In this document: positions 36,292 to 45,037 of the stretch, in pieces
Layout of the letters: every line of letters starts with the position of its first letter
Position numbering within the stretch: position 1 is the first letter of the stretch
NCBI RefSeq assembly: GCF_000498355.1
Contig: NZ_AVSV01000017.1
Location: 19,158-83,157 of the forward strand
Direction of reading: 5' to 3'
Origin: Clostridium sp. Ade.TY
Lineage (GTDB): Bacteria > Bacillota > Clostridia > Clostridiales > Clostridiaceae
Length of the DNA: 64,000 bases
Notes under the pieces: generated by a model
Told to the model about the DNA's origin: nothing
Databases searched by the model: none
The model's input: only the letters and a program-made list of their open reading frames with translations
Program-made: the position numbers and the translations under genes

Positions 36292-36323
36292 AGAGGATGG
36301 ACTTAATACTCCATCTTCTTTTT
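36291..36323 (+). terminator. Terminator of plsC
   Basis: AGAGGATGGA / CTCCATCTTCT hairpin followed by TTTTTT, directly after the stop codon. Confidence 0.88.
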
Positions 36324-36424
36324 TAACATTTTTATATTGTTAACAGTTTTTTTGTTATATTTTTCATATTTTTCATTTATACTAGAAAATATTAATAAAT
36401 TTTAAAACGGAGGTATGCCTTTTT

Positions 36425-37207
36425 ATGAAAAAAATTGTTATAGGTCTACTTATTTTAGGAAATATATTTATAGTATCCGGTTGTGATACTAATTCAAATC
36501 AATCAGCTCAAAACAATACAACTACTCAAACAACACAAGAAGCATCACAAAATAATAATCAAACTGTAGTTGATGAAAATAAATCAAATGATAAAACTTC
36601 AAAGAAAGAAGAAATAAATAAAGATAAAGTTTCAACAGATTCAAATAAATCAAATAATAGTTCTAATGAATCTACTGATAAAATTAAAAAAGATAATAAT
36701 TCAAAAAATACTAGTTCAAATTCAAATAAAGTAGCTTCAACTGAAACTACTAAACAGGCTCATAAAAATACTCCAAGTAATAATAAAACAGTTGAAAACA
36801 GAGTAAAAGAAAAAACTAAAAATAATGAGTCAACTCAAGATGCAATGACTCCATATTACGGAACTTGGTCAATAGATAAAGTAATTGGTCATACTTTATA
36901 TTCAACAAATAATACAAGTCCATTAAATAAAACATTAGTTATTTCTAAAAATAAATATGTTAATAATGCCTTTAATGTTGAAATTGATAAACCAAAATAT
37001 TTAATAACAAAACTATCTGAGAAAGATTTCTGTAAAGGCTATAAAATGGAATCTTTAAAAGGAACTGGACTTAATGAAGGTCCTATTACAGCTTTAGATA
37101 TTACAAGTTCAACAAATCCAAACAGTGATTTTGATGAACTTTATATTCAAAATGGATATTTAGTATATTTACAAGATGGAGTATTCTTTAAATGTAGCAA
37201 AAATTAA
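36425..37207 (+). CDS. Lipoprotein with a long Asn/Ser/Lys/Thr-rich linker
   Basis: A 260-residue secreted lipoprotein: lipobox FIVSGCDTN (Cys 20), then about 115 residues of low-complexity N/S/K/T/Q sequence that should act as a flexible wall-spanning spacer, then a compact C-terminal domain (about 143-260) from TPYYGTWSIDKVIGHTLYST to the end, with two cysteines (FCKGY and FFKCSKN) that could pair. The C-terminal domain is not one I can name. ATG 36425 follows GGAGG. Monocistronic. Confidence 0.85.
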   Translation: MKKIVIGLLILGNIFIVSGCDTNSNQSAQNNTTTQTTQEASQNNNQTVVDENKSNDKTSKKEEINKDKVSTDSNKSNNSSNESTDKIKKDNNSKNTSSNSNKVASTETTKQAHKNTPSNNKTVENRVKEKTKNNESTQDAMTPYYGTWSIDKVIGHTLYSTNNTSPLNKTLVISKNKYVNNAFNVEIDKPKYLITKLSEKDFCKGYKMESLKGTGLNEGPITALDITSSTNPNSDFDELYIQNGYLVYLQDGVFFKCSKN

Positions 37208-37212
37208 ATAAA

Positions 37213-37245
37213 AATAGTATCGACATTGTCGATACTATTTTTTTA
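37213..37245. terminator. Bidirectional terminator between lipoprotein and MATE genes
   Basis: AAAAATAGTATCGACA / TGTCGATACTATTTTTT: perfect dyad with A and T runs, overlapping the MATE stop codon. Confidence 0.9.
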
Positions 37246-38592
37246 TACTACTGCTTTTACCCATTTTCCTGATTTTAATCTTATAAATTCAAATATTATC
37301 TTAACTATTTCTTCTAAACATATTAAGAAATAAACTGCTGTTACAGGTAAATTTAAAATTGTTGCCCCTATAAATGCAATAGGAACTGCAAATCCCCATA
37401 CAGTACCAGCTTGTACCAACATTGAATATTTAGTATCTCCACCACCTCTAAATATTCCAATTATCATAACTATATTAAAAAACCTTATAGGACAAAATAC
37501 AGCCATTATATATAAAACTCTAAGAGTATCAATATATGTTTTATCAGTAACATTAAAAGGCGCTACTATAAGTGGTGCTAAAAATACTATAGAGAGACCT
37601 ATAATTAATCCTATTATAGGTGAAATTATTCCTATCTTCTTTGAATAATCAAGTGCAACATCTTCTTCATCTGCTCCAATTTTATTACCAATCATAATAG
37701 ATGCTGCAGTTGCAAGTCCAATACAAAGAACCATAAACATATTATTTAATGTAGTTGCTATTTGCATAGTAGCTACTGCACTTGTACCAATTTGTGCATA
37801 AGCTATTGAAAAAGCAGTCATCCCAAAAGACCAAACAAGTTCATTTAATATTGTCGGAGTTGCTGTATTAAAATATTTTTTAACAAACATCTTATTAAAA
37901 TTTGTAAGTTCCTTAAAACTAGAAGCTACTTTATTTTTCTTAATATAAACTACTGATATTATAAATATCATCTCTATTCCTCTAGCTAAAACTGTAGCTA
38001 AAGCGGCACCATTTACACCTAGTTCTGGCATACCTAAATTACCAAATATAAATAACCAATTTAAAAATGCATTACTTAAAACCCCAATTAAACTAGCATA
38101 CATTGGTATATTAGGTTGCTGAGTACTTCTCAACACTGATGAAAAAGCCATAGTTAAATTAGTGAATATATAGCTTATAGAAACTATTTTTAAATATGAA
38201 GCTCCAAATTTTATAACACTTGAATCATTTGATAATATACTCATTATATTTTCTGAAAAAAATATAGCTCCTAATCCAAATAATACTGTTGCTCCAATAC
38301 CAACTAATATATCAAGCCCTAATACACTCTTTATATTTTTTAAATCCTTCTTCCCCCAATACTGTGCCATAAATACACTCGCTCCTGCATTAATTCCTGT
38401 TAATGCAAGCATAAAAATGAAGAAATATTGATTTGCAAGACCTACTGCTGCAATAGCATCCTCTCCAAGTTTTCCTATCATAAGATTATCAACTAGATTT
38501 AATGATGATGTTATAAAACTTTGAAAAGTTATTGGCAATGCAAGTATCAACATTGTCTTTATAAATTTCTTATCTTTTAGTATTCCTTTCAT
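37243..38592 (-). CDS. MATE-family efflux transporter (MepA/DinF-like)
   Basis: A 449-residue transporter with 12 membrane helices in two six-helix halves: SSLNLVDNLMIGKLGEDAIAA near residue 29 (in part) and the matching WSFGMTAFSIAYAQIGTSAVA in the second half are the MATE repeats. MATE proteins export cationic compounds against Na+ or H+. RBS AAAGGGATG precedes ATG 38592. The leader carries a compact RNA element (38703-38750) that I take as a guanidine-IV (mepA) riboswitch, so guanidinium or related cations are a plausible substrate. Confidence 0.93.
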   Translation of the reverse strand: MKGILKDKKFIKTMLILALPITFQSFITSSLNLVDNLMIGKLGEDAIAAVGLANQYFFIFMLALTGINAGASVFMAQYWGKKDLKNIKSVLGLDILVGIGATVLFGLGAIFFSENIMSILSNDSSVIKFGASYLKIVSISYIFTNLTMAFSSVLRSTQQPNIPMYASLIGVLSNAFLNWLFIFGNLGMPELGVNGAALATVLARGIEMIFIISVVYIKKNKVASSFKELTNFNKMFVKKYFNTATPTILNELVWSFGMTAFSIAYAQIGTSAVATMQIATTLNNMFMVLCIGLATAASIMIGNKIGADEEDVALDYSKKIGIISPIIGLIIGLSIVFLAPLIVAPFNVTDKTYIDTLRVLYIMAVFCPIRFFNIVMIIGIFRGGGDTKYSMLVQAGTVWGFAVPIAFIGATILNLPVTAVYFLICLEEIVKIIFEFIRLKSGKWVKAVV

Positions 38593-38702
38593 TTATTCAT
38601 CCCTTTCCATATGCTAAAAAAGTTGCTTTTTATTATGTTTAAATCTTCTTTTTTAGCTGTATTAACTTATAATAACTATAGGTTTTAAACCTTTTACACA
38701 CT

Positions 38703-38750
38703 AAAAAAGAGCCTACGGGTAGTCCAGCCGCCCATCTGCTCTCTTTTTAG
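38703..38750 (-). ncRNA. Probable guanidine-IV (mepA-motif) riboswitch upstream of the MATE gene
   Basis: Read on the minus strand, a compact element with a GC-rich centre (GATGGGCGGCTGGACTACCC then GTAGGCTC) stands in otherwise AT-rich DNA, 110-158 bp upstream of the MATE start. Outer bases CTAAAAAGAGAGC / GGCTCTTTTTTAG form a stem whose 3' side is a T-run, so the element includes its own terminator. The mepA motif is known as a small riboswitch in front of MATE genes in Clostridia that responds to guanidinium by antitermination. The identification rests on size, GC-rich core, terminator and gene context, not on an alignment. A second inverted repeat, GCTAAAAAAG / CTTTTTTAGC, lies at about 38612-38656. 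Confidence 0.6.
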
Positions 38751-39014
38751 AATCTATAAATATTTTGAATTGATGCCATTGAATATTTTCTAATATTAAA
38801 TAAAATATGTCAATAGTTAATATTTTGTTTCGTAATTATTTATATTTTATTAACCTATTGTAATTTTTTATTATATTTTCCTTTTAATTTAATATATGTA
38901 TTTTTATTGTATTAAGATTAAAGAAAGTCAATATCAATTTATAAAAATAATAAATTTTTTATTATTGAATTTTATTACATTTTTATAAAATATTTACTTT
39001 ATTTTTATTTTCTT

Positions 39015-39127
39015 TTTTCCCTGTTTTTCACCGTATTTTTACACTTTAATACCATTTTTTCTCCCTCTGTTTTATTTATATGTCTCCCTGTATTTATTTT
39101 TCTCTCTCCCTCCGTTTTATTTGATTG
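39015..39127. repeat. Imperfect repeats of a pyrimidine-rich 20-22-mer upstream of ttcA
   Basis: Copies begin at about 39017 (TTCCCTGTTTTTCACCG), 39061 (CTCCCTCTGTTTTATTT), 39085 (CTCCCTGTATTTATTTT) and 39106 (CTCCCTCCGTTTTATTT). Spacing is uneven and the plus strand is almost free of purines. They end about 20 bp before the ttcA promoter, a place where an activator or repressor array could sit. The rest of 38760-39010 is plain AT-rich DNA. Confidence 0.5.
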
Positions 39128-39145
39128 CTCAATTAGGTTATATAC

Positions 39146-39174
39146 TTAACTTTTTTTATTAATTGCTGTACAAT
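39146..39174 (+). promoter_or_regulatory. Sigma-A promoter of ttcA
   Basis: TTAACT (39146-39151) and TACAAT (39169-39174) are 17 bp apart, 45 bp before the ttcA start codon. Confidence 0.55.
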
Positions 39175-39218
39175 ATAGAAGTTATTTTAATATTTTTTAA
39201 TCAAAAGGTGGTGTTTTT

Positions 39219-39950
39219 ATGACTATGCAAAAGCTTTTAAGCAAAACTAGACAAGCCATTAATGATTTTGATCTTATTCAAAACGGAGATAAAATAGCCG
39301 TAGGCCTTTCTGGTGGTAAAGATAGCTTAACTTTATTACATATATTAAAAAATTATCAAAGATTTTCACCTGAAAAATTTGATTTAATAGCTATAACTTT
39401 AAATCCTGGTAATGTTGATAATTCCCCTCTTCATGAGCTTTGCAAAAATTTAAATATTGAATTCCATGAAATACAAACTAATATAGCTGAAATTGTATTT
39501 GATATAAGAAAAGAAAAAAATCCTTGTTCTTTATGTGCTAATTTAAGACGTGGTGCTTTAAATGATAATGCAAGACGCTTAGGATGTAACAAGATAGCTC
39601 TTGGACATCATAAAGATGATGCTATTGAAACTTTTATGTTATCTATTTTCTATGAGGGAAGAGTTAACTGTTTCTCACCAAAAAGCACTATGGAAAAATA
39701 TGGAGTTACTCTTATAAGACCTATGGTTTATATAGAAGAATCTATGATTAAAAAAGCTGTTCGTGATTACAATTACCCAGTTATAACTAATCCTTGTCCT
39801 GCTGACGGTAAAACTAAAAGAGAAGATTTAAAAAATCTAATAAAAACTATGAATAAAGATATCCCTGGATTTAAAAAAAGCTTATTTAGCGCTTTAAATA
39901 ATTCCAAACAATTATTTATATGGGATAAAAATGAAATTAGGAGGATGTAA
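39219..39950 (+). CDS. ttcA: TtcA-family tRNA 2-thiocytidine biosynthesis protein
   Basis: TtcA thiolates C32 of certain tRNAs using ATP and a [4Fe-4S] cluster. The 243-residue protein has the PP-loop LSGGKDSLTL near residue 30, the cluster pair CSLC near 106-109 followed by LRRGALN, a LGHHKDDAIET motif near 128, and a third cysteine in TNPCPADGKTKRE near 191. RBS AAAGGTGG precedes ATG 39219. A transporter gene follows two bases after its stop. Confidence 0.88.
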   Translation: MTMQKLLSKTRQAINDFDLIQNGDKIAVGLSGGKDSLTLLHILKNYQRFSPEKFDLIAITLNPGNVDNSPLHELCKNLNIEFHEIQTNIAEIVFDIRKEKNPCSLCANLRRGALNDNARRLGCNKIALGHHKDDAIETFMLSIFYEGRVNCFSPKSTMEKYGVTLIRPMVYIEESMIKKAVRDYNYPVITNPCPADGKTKREDLKNLIKTMNKDIPGFKKSLFSALNNSKQLFIWDKNEIRRM

Positions 39951-39952
39951 AT

Positions 39953-40813
39953 TTGTCTAATTCAATTAACAATAAAGGAAAGGCTATTATTTTTATGTTA
40001 TTAGCTTCTTTCTTTTTCACTACAATGAATATGTTTGGTAAGTTAGCTTCTGGAATAACTCCTTATCAAAAAACATTCATTACAAATGCAGTTGCAACTA
40101 TAATAGTATGCATAATTATACACAAGAGAAAGGTTTCATACTTGGGAAATAAAGAAAATAGAAAATATCTTTTTTTAAGAGGTGTTATGGGTACTATATC
40201 TATATGCGCGTTCTATTTTTCATTAGATTATTTATTATTATCTGATGCAACTATGTTAAACAAACTAAGTCCGTTCTTTGCTATAATTTTTTCTTTCCTT
40301 TATCTTAAAGAAAAGATTACTGGTAAGCAATTACTTTTACTTTTATTAGCTTTTGGCGGTAGCTTATTTGTAATAAAACCTCATTTCGACTCTTCAATAA
40401 TACCTTCATTAATGGGAATAATAGCTGCAGCTGCTGCTGGACTTGCTTATACTATGATTAGAGTTATTGGAGATAAAGAAGATTTCTTTACTGTTATTCT
40501 TTCATTTACAGGAATTGCAACAATTGTATGTTTTCCATTTATGTTTATTAATACTTCAGGACTTACTAGAAATAACATTATATATATGATACTTGCAGGT
40601 CTTTGTTTTATTCTAGGGCAGGTTTTCTTAACACTAGCTTATAGAAATGCTCCTGCATCAGAAATATCTATGTTTGATTATGTAGGGCTTATAATAGCTG
40701 CTGTTTATGGATTTATATTATTTAGTGAAATACCCGATATTTTATCAATAATAGGTTATGTAATAATAATAGTAGCATCATTCTTTAATATATTAACGAA
40801 AAGAACATCATAA
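39953..40813 (+). CDS. EamA/DMT-superfamily transporter
   Basis: A 286-residue protein with ten membrane helices and two EamA repeats: KAIIFMLLASFFFTTMNMFGK near the start and SLMGIIAAAAAGLAYTMIR near 150. Members export metabolites; substrate unknown (some close relatives are linked to S-adenosylmethionine-type compounds). The start is TTG 39953 with GGAGG nine bases upstream, two bases after ttcA, so the genes are cotranscribed. Confidence 0.88.
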   Translation: MSNSINNKGKAIIFMLLASFFFTTMNMFGKLASGITPYQKTFITNAVATIIVCIIIHKRKVSYLGNKENRKYLFLRGVMGTISICAFYFSLDYLLLSDATMLNKLSPFFAIIFSFLYLKEKITGKQLLLLLLAFGGSLFVIKPHFDSSIIPSLMGIIAAAAAGLAYTMIRVIGDKEDFFTVILSFTGIATIVCFPFMFINTSGLTRNNIIYMILAGLCFILGQVFLTLAYRNAPASEISMFDYVGLIIAAVYGFILFSEIPDILSIIGYVIIIVASFFNILTKRTS

Positions 40814-40814
40814 T

Positions 40815-40858
40815 AAAAAACTCTCATACAAATAATATTGTATGAGAGTTTTTATTAT
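40815..40858. terminator. Terminator after the ttcA-eamA operon
   Basis: AAAAACTCTCATACAA / TTGTATGAGAGTTTTT with a short AATA loop; bidirectional. Confidence 0.9.
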
Positions 40859-40892
40859 GCATAAATATTCATTTTTATATAATTATATTTCC

Positions 40893-42410
40893 CTAAAAAT
40901 GAATTTGGATTAATAGTAGTGCTGCTGCAAATACAGTTATAATAACCATTAATGGCATTATAAATTTAATCCATTTATTATAAGTAACATCTACCATAGC
41001 TAATGTTGCAAGTATAAGACCTGTTGGTGTTATAAATGATATTAGCCCTTGACCAAATTGATATGAACTTACTATTACATCTCTTGGAAGTCCTACTGTA
41101 TCTGCAAGTGGTGCCATTATAGGAATAGCAAGTACTGCAAGTCCTGATGATGATGGTATAAAGAATCCTAATATAATGAATATTATAAGCATTAATATTA
41201 TAAATATAGATCCATTCATACCTTGAACTCCCTTTGAGAAGAAGTTAAGTAATGTATCTGAAATTTGACCATTTTCAAGTACTAAGTTTATAGATCTTGC
41301 AACACCAATTATAAGTGCAACTCCAACAAGATCTCCTGCTCCAGCTATAAAGTTATTTACAAACTCTTTTTCACTTAATGTTGATATAAATCCAAGTATT
41401 ATGGAAACAACTAAGAATAAAGCTGTCATTTCAGTAAACCACCAGTGCTTAACTGATACGCCATATATCATAACTACAAAAGCTAAAGCAAATATTATAA
41501 GCATTAACTTTAATCTAAAAGTGAATTTTGGAACTTCTTCACCTTCATCTCTTAAATATTTAGCTTCTATTTCTTCTTTTTGATCATATATAAGTGATTT
41601 AGTAGGATCTTTCTTTACTTTATTTGCATATCTAACTATGTAAACTATAGTTATTACAGTTGCTAATACAAGTCCTATAAATCTGAAATTTAATCCTTCA
41701 GTGAAATTAATTCCTGCTGCATTTGATGCTATTACTGATGAGAATGGATTTACTGTTGCAAACATTGTTCCTATTGATGAACCCATATAAATACTTGCAA
41801 TACAAACCATAGCATCATATCCAGCTGCCAAGAATACCGGTATTAATATTGGATAAAGTGCTATAGTTTCTTCCGCCATACCAAATGTAGTACCACCTAT
41901 TGATATCAATATAGTAAGTAATACAATAAGTAAATATTCTCTACCCTTAGTTGCTTTTGAAAGACTTGCTATACCTGCATTAAATGCTCCTGTTGCATTT
42001 AATATACCAATAATTCCTCCTATAACTAATACAAATAATATAATATCGATTGTGTCATAAGTACCTTGTATTGGTGCTTCAACTATTTCTTTAAGTCCTT
42101 GAGGTTTTTGTTTAACCTTTTCATATGTTCCTGGAATAGCAATAGGCTTATTTATACTTTCATCCTTAAACTTATCTATACCTATTTTTATTCCTAATTT
42201 ATTTAATGTTTCTTGAGTTGCCGGTTCTGATTTTTCATCACCATTTGGCATAGTAACACTAAAATTATTATTATCCTTATTGTATGTTAGCTTTGCATAA
42301 GATCCAGCTGGTACTACATAAGTTAAAATAGCTGAAATTATCAAAACTATAAATAAAACTGTAAAGGCTGTAGGAAAGCTTAACTTTTTCTTCTTCTTTT
42401 GTTTTGTCAT
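40893..42410 (-). CDS. YfcC/DcuC-family membrane transporter
   Basis: A 505-residue carrier with about 12 helices, N-terminal LSFPTAFTVLFIVLIISAILTYVVPAGSY (read in part) that is characteristic of YfcC proteins, FGMAEETIALYPILIP near 175, and a C-terminal IPSSSGLAVLAIPIMAPLADTVG near 418. The family belongs to the C4-dicarboxylate/basic amino acid (ArsB-like) carriers. Substrate not determinable; arginine-ornithine or peptide-derived substrates are suggested for relatives. Monocistronic, ATG 42410 with GGAGG upstream. Confidence 0.88.
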   Translation of the reverse strand: MTKQKKKKKLSFPTAFTVLFIVLIISAILTYVVPAGSYAKLTYNKDNNNFSVTMPNGDEKSEPATQETLNKLGIKIGIDKFKDESINKPIAIPGTYEKVKQKPQGLKEIVEAPIQGTYDTIDIILFVLVIGGIIGILNATGAFNAGIASLSKATKGREYLLIVLLTILISIGGTTFGMAEETIALYPILIPVFLAAGYDAMVCIASIYMGSSIGTMFATVNPFSSVIASNAAGINFTEGLNFRFIGLVLATVITIVYIVRYANKVKKDPTKSLIYDQKEEIEAKYLRDEGEEVPKFTFRLKLMLIIFALAFVVMIYGVSVKHWWFTEMTALFLVVSIILGFISTLSEKEFVNNFIAGAGDLVGVALIIGVARSINLVLENGQISDTLLNFFSKGVQGMNGSIFIILMLIIFIILGFFIPSSSGLAVLAIPIMAPLADTVGLPRDVIVSSYQFGQGLISFITPTGLILATLAMVDVTYNKWIKFIMPLMVIITVFAAALLLIQIHF

Positions 42411-42560
42411 AACATCTCCTCCTTTGTATAATAATAAATAATATATATTTTTTTACAATTATATCAAAACTTTGTTTATAAACAATGAACAAAAGTAAAA
42501 TCTTTGAATTTTTATACACTGATTTTAAATAATTATTACAAAAGATTGGAGGAATAATTT

Positions 42561-43034
42561 ATGAAGCAAATCATATTAGCTGGAGGCTGTTTTTGGGGTG
42601 TTGAAGAGTTTTTATCTAGAATAAATGGTGTAGTTAATACTGAGGTTGGATATGCAAATGGTAATACTATAAATCCAACATACGAAGATGTATGCTACAA
42701 AAATACTTATTTTGCTGAAGTATGTAAAGTTACATATGACGAAAATATTTTATCACTTCAAAATCTTTTAAAAAAATTTTTTACTATAATAAACCCAACA
42801 TCATTAAATAGACAAGGAAATGATGTTGGCAGTCAATATAGAACTGGTATTTATTATTTAGACGAATCTGACCTTCCTATAATTAAATCAATAAAAGAAG
42901 AAGAACAATCCAAATATACTAAAAAAATAGTTACTGAAGTTAAACCATTAAAAAATTATTATAAAGCTGAAGATTATCATCAAAAATATTTAAAGAAAAA
43001 CCCAAATGGTTACTGTCATATAAAATTAGATTAA
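42561..43034 (+). CDS. msrA: Peptide methionine-(S)-S-oxide reductase
   Basis: MsrA repairs oxidised methionine. The 157-residue protein has the catalytic GCFWGVEEF at residues 9-17, EVGYANG near 28, [17 protein letters not shown] near 82 and the C-terminal [17 protein letters not shown]. The final GYC supplies a likely resolving cysteine. No MsrB domain is fused. RBS TTGGAGG precedes ATG 42561; monocistronic. Confidence 0.96.
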   Translation: MKQIILAGGCFWGVEEFLSRINGVVNTEVGYANGNTINPTYEDVCYKNTYFAEVCKVTYDENILSLQNLLKKFFTIINPTSLNRQGNDVGSQYRTGIYYLDESDLPIIKSIKEEEQSKYTKKIVTEVKPLKNYYKAEDYHQKYLKKNPNGYCHIKLD

Positions 43035-43042
43035 TAAAGATA

Positions 43043-43076
43043 TAGGACATATGCAATAAATTGCATATGTCCTAAT
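43043..43076. terminator. Bidirectional terminator between msrA and the flavoprotein gene
   Basis: TAGGACATATGCAAT / ATTGCATATGTCCTA, a 15-bp perfect stem; the T-tracts outside are weak. Confidence 0.75.
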
Positions 43077-43089
43077 AATACAAGAATCC

Positions 43090-44493
43090 TTATAATCTAG
43101 ATAATTTCTCTCCCATCATTACGCCCATAGCTGAAGCCATCATAAGACCTCTAGTCCAACCACTAGAATCTCCTAGACAGTGAAGCCCTTTAATATTTGT
43201 TTCAAAATTCTCATCAATTACAACTTTATTGCTGTAAAACTTTATTTCCGGTCCATAAAGTAGTGTTTCTTCACTTGCAAATCCAGGTACTACAACATTT
43301 AATGATTCTATAAAATTAATTATATTTGTCATTGTTCTATATGGTATAGCTGATGTTAAATCACCCGCAACTGCATCTGGTAATGTATATTTTACATTTG
43401 ATCTATCTAATTCTTTTGGCCAAGTTCTTTTACCTGCAAGTATATCCCCATATCTTTGAACTAGTATACTTCCATTTCCTAGCATATTTACAAGTTCAGC
43501 AACTTTTTTTCCATATTCAATTGGTTGATTAAATGGTTCTTCAAAGTTATGTGAACTAAGTATTGCAAGGTTTGTATTACTTGACTTTTTGTCCTTGTAA
43601 GAATGTCCATTAACTATAGCTAAGTTATTATCGTAATTTTCTTGTGATACAAAGCCACCTGGATTTTGGCAGAATGTCCTAACCTTATCTTTAAAAGGTG
43701 CTGGGTATCCTATAAGCTTTGATTCATAAAGAACCTCATTTACTTCTTCCATAACTTCATTTCTAAGTTCAACACGTACACCAATATCTACTGTACCAGC
43801 TTTATGATTAACATTATGTTCTATACACATATCTTTAAGCCAGTCAGCACCCTTTCTTCCTGTTGCAACAATAACTCTATCTGAGAATATATCTTCATCT
43901 TTTTTCTTAGTTAAGGAATCAGTTATTTTAACCCCTTTAATTTCTCCTGATTCTATAATTAAGTCTTTAACTTGAGTATTGAATCTAATTTCAATACCAC
44001 TTTTAATTAAATGTTCTTGTAATCTTAAATATATTTCTTGTGCTTTTTCCGTTCCTAAATGTCTTATTGGACAATCAACAAGCTTTAAATTCCCCTCTAT
44101 TGCTTTTCTTCTTATTTTTTTTACCCCATCTGGATTACTTACACCTTCAATTCTACTATCAGCCCCAAATTGTAGATATATCTCATCAGTGTAATCTATA
44201 TATTTCTGAACTAAATTGCCCCCTATAAGTTCAGGTAAATCTCCTCCAACCTCATAATTTAATGATAGCTTTCCATCAGAAAATGCACCTGCTCCTGAAA
44301 AACCAGTTGTTATATGACAATAAGGCTTACATGAAACACATTTATTTGTCTTTTCTTTAGGACAGCTTCTTTTATCTATACTTCTACCTGCTTCTATTAA
44401 TAATATTTTCTTATTAGGTTCCCTTTTATTTAACTCCAAAGCAGTAAATATCCCTGCAGGACCTGCTCCAACTATAACCACTTCATACTTCAT
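43090..44493 (-). CDS. FAD-dependent dehydrogenase of the COG2509 group
   Basis: A 467-residue flavoprotein: Rossmann FAD motif VVIVGAGPAGIFTALEL near residue 4, a Cys-rich segment RSCPKEKTNKCVSCKPYCH near 40 (four Cys that could bind a cluster or metal), TGFSGAGAFSDGKLSL, a second dinucleotide motif VIVATGRKGADWL near 210, and a C-terminal GLHCLGDSSGWTRGLMMASAMG. The substrate of the group is unknown. I choose ATG 44493 because GGAGGAG stands nine bases before it; an in-frame ATG six codons up overlaps that site. A purine riboswitch aptamer lies directly upstream, which ties the enzyme to purine metabolism. Confidence 0.88.
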   Translation of the reverse strand: MKYEVVIVGAGPAGIFTALELNKREPNKKILLIEAGRSIDKRSCPKEKTNKCVSCKPYCHITTGFSGAGAFSDGKLSLNYEVGGDLPELIGGNLVQKYIDYTDEIYLQFGADSRIEGVSNPDGVKKIRRKAIEGNLKLVDCPIRHLGTEKAQEIYLRLQEHLIKSGIEIRFNTQVKDLIIESGEIKGVKITDSLTKKKDEDIFSDRVIVATGRKGADWLKDMCIEHNVNHKAGTVDIGVRVELRNEVMEEVNEVLYESKLIGYPAPFKDKVRTFCQNPGGFVSQENYDNNLAIVNGHSYKDKKSSNTNLAILSSHNFEEPFNQPIEYGKKVAELVNMLGNGSILVQRYGDILAGKRTWPKELDRSNVKYTLPDAVAGDLTSAIPYRTMTNIINFIESLNVVVPGFASEETLLYGPEIKFYSNKVVIDENFETNIKGLHCLGDSSGWTRGLMMASAMGVMMGEKLSRL

Positions 44494-44531
44494 AAAACTA
44501 TTCTCCTCCATAATTAAAGAAATAATATTGT

Positions 44532-44604
44532 GATCCTATAGCCACTAGCTCTTTACGGTAGCTCGGTAGAAACATCTCACCATATTAGAGATTTATATAG
44601 GATT
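44532..44604 (-). ncRNA. Purine riboswitch (guanine-type) upstream of the COG2509 gene
   Basis: On the minus strand: P1 ATCCTATA / TATAGGAT, P2 ATCTC / GAGAT with loop TAATATGGT, the joining core GTTTCTACC, P3 around AGCT with loop CCGTAAA, and J3/1 GGCTATAGG. The pyrimidine there is C, which marks guanine rather than adenine recognition. The 3' end of P1 is only about 20 bp from the ribosome site and no terminator hairpin fits in between, so control may be translational. J3/1 and P3 deviate slightly from the usual lengths. Confidence 0.9.
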
Positions 44605-44639
44605 TAATGTTCGGATTTTTTATTTAATTAATCCATATA

Positions 44640-45037
44640 CTTGAATTATAATCTATACAAGCATTAAAATCAAGTGTTTTTACGAATTTTATTTTTTAAT
44701 TTATTTTAATTATTCGTATTTTTGTTTTCTTTTCTTTTTATCTTCTCTAATCCGCTTATAGTCTTATTTTACCCTTATTTTCCTGTTTACTAAAAATTTA
44801 TATTTATTAAATAGCTTTTAAATACCCCTAATAATCAGGTATATAACCTTTTGCATATATTACCTAGAAAATAAAACTATTTAACATATATATTTCCAAA
44901 TGCTAGTATTGAGAGATGAACAAATTTAAAGCTTTATTTTATATGAAAAGCTTTATTTAACTAATTGCATTTGTTTTATTGATATAAAAAATAAGTGCTA
45001 AAAATAATTCAAATAAATTTTTATAAGAGGAGTTATT
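44640..45037. other. Intergenic region ahead of the hydrogenase operon
   Basis: About 400 bp of AT-rich DNA with no gene. AAAGCTTTATTT occurs twice, at 44928-44939 and 44947-44958 (19 bp period), 80-110 bp before the start codon, a possible regulator site. I do not see a convincing sigma-A promoter or a Crp-type dyad. Confidence 0.4.

Noticed and set aside
39015..39127. Pyrimidine-rich repeats as a CRISPR array
   Set aside because: Units are imperfect, unevenly spaced, without unique spacers of constant length, and no cas genes are present.
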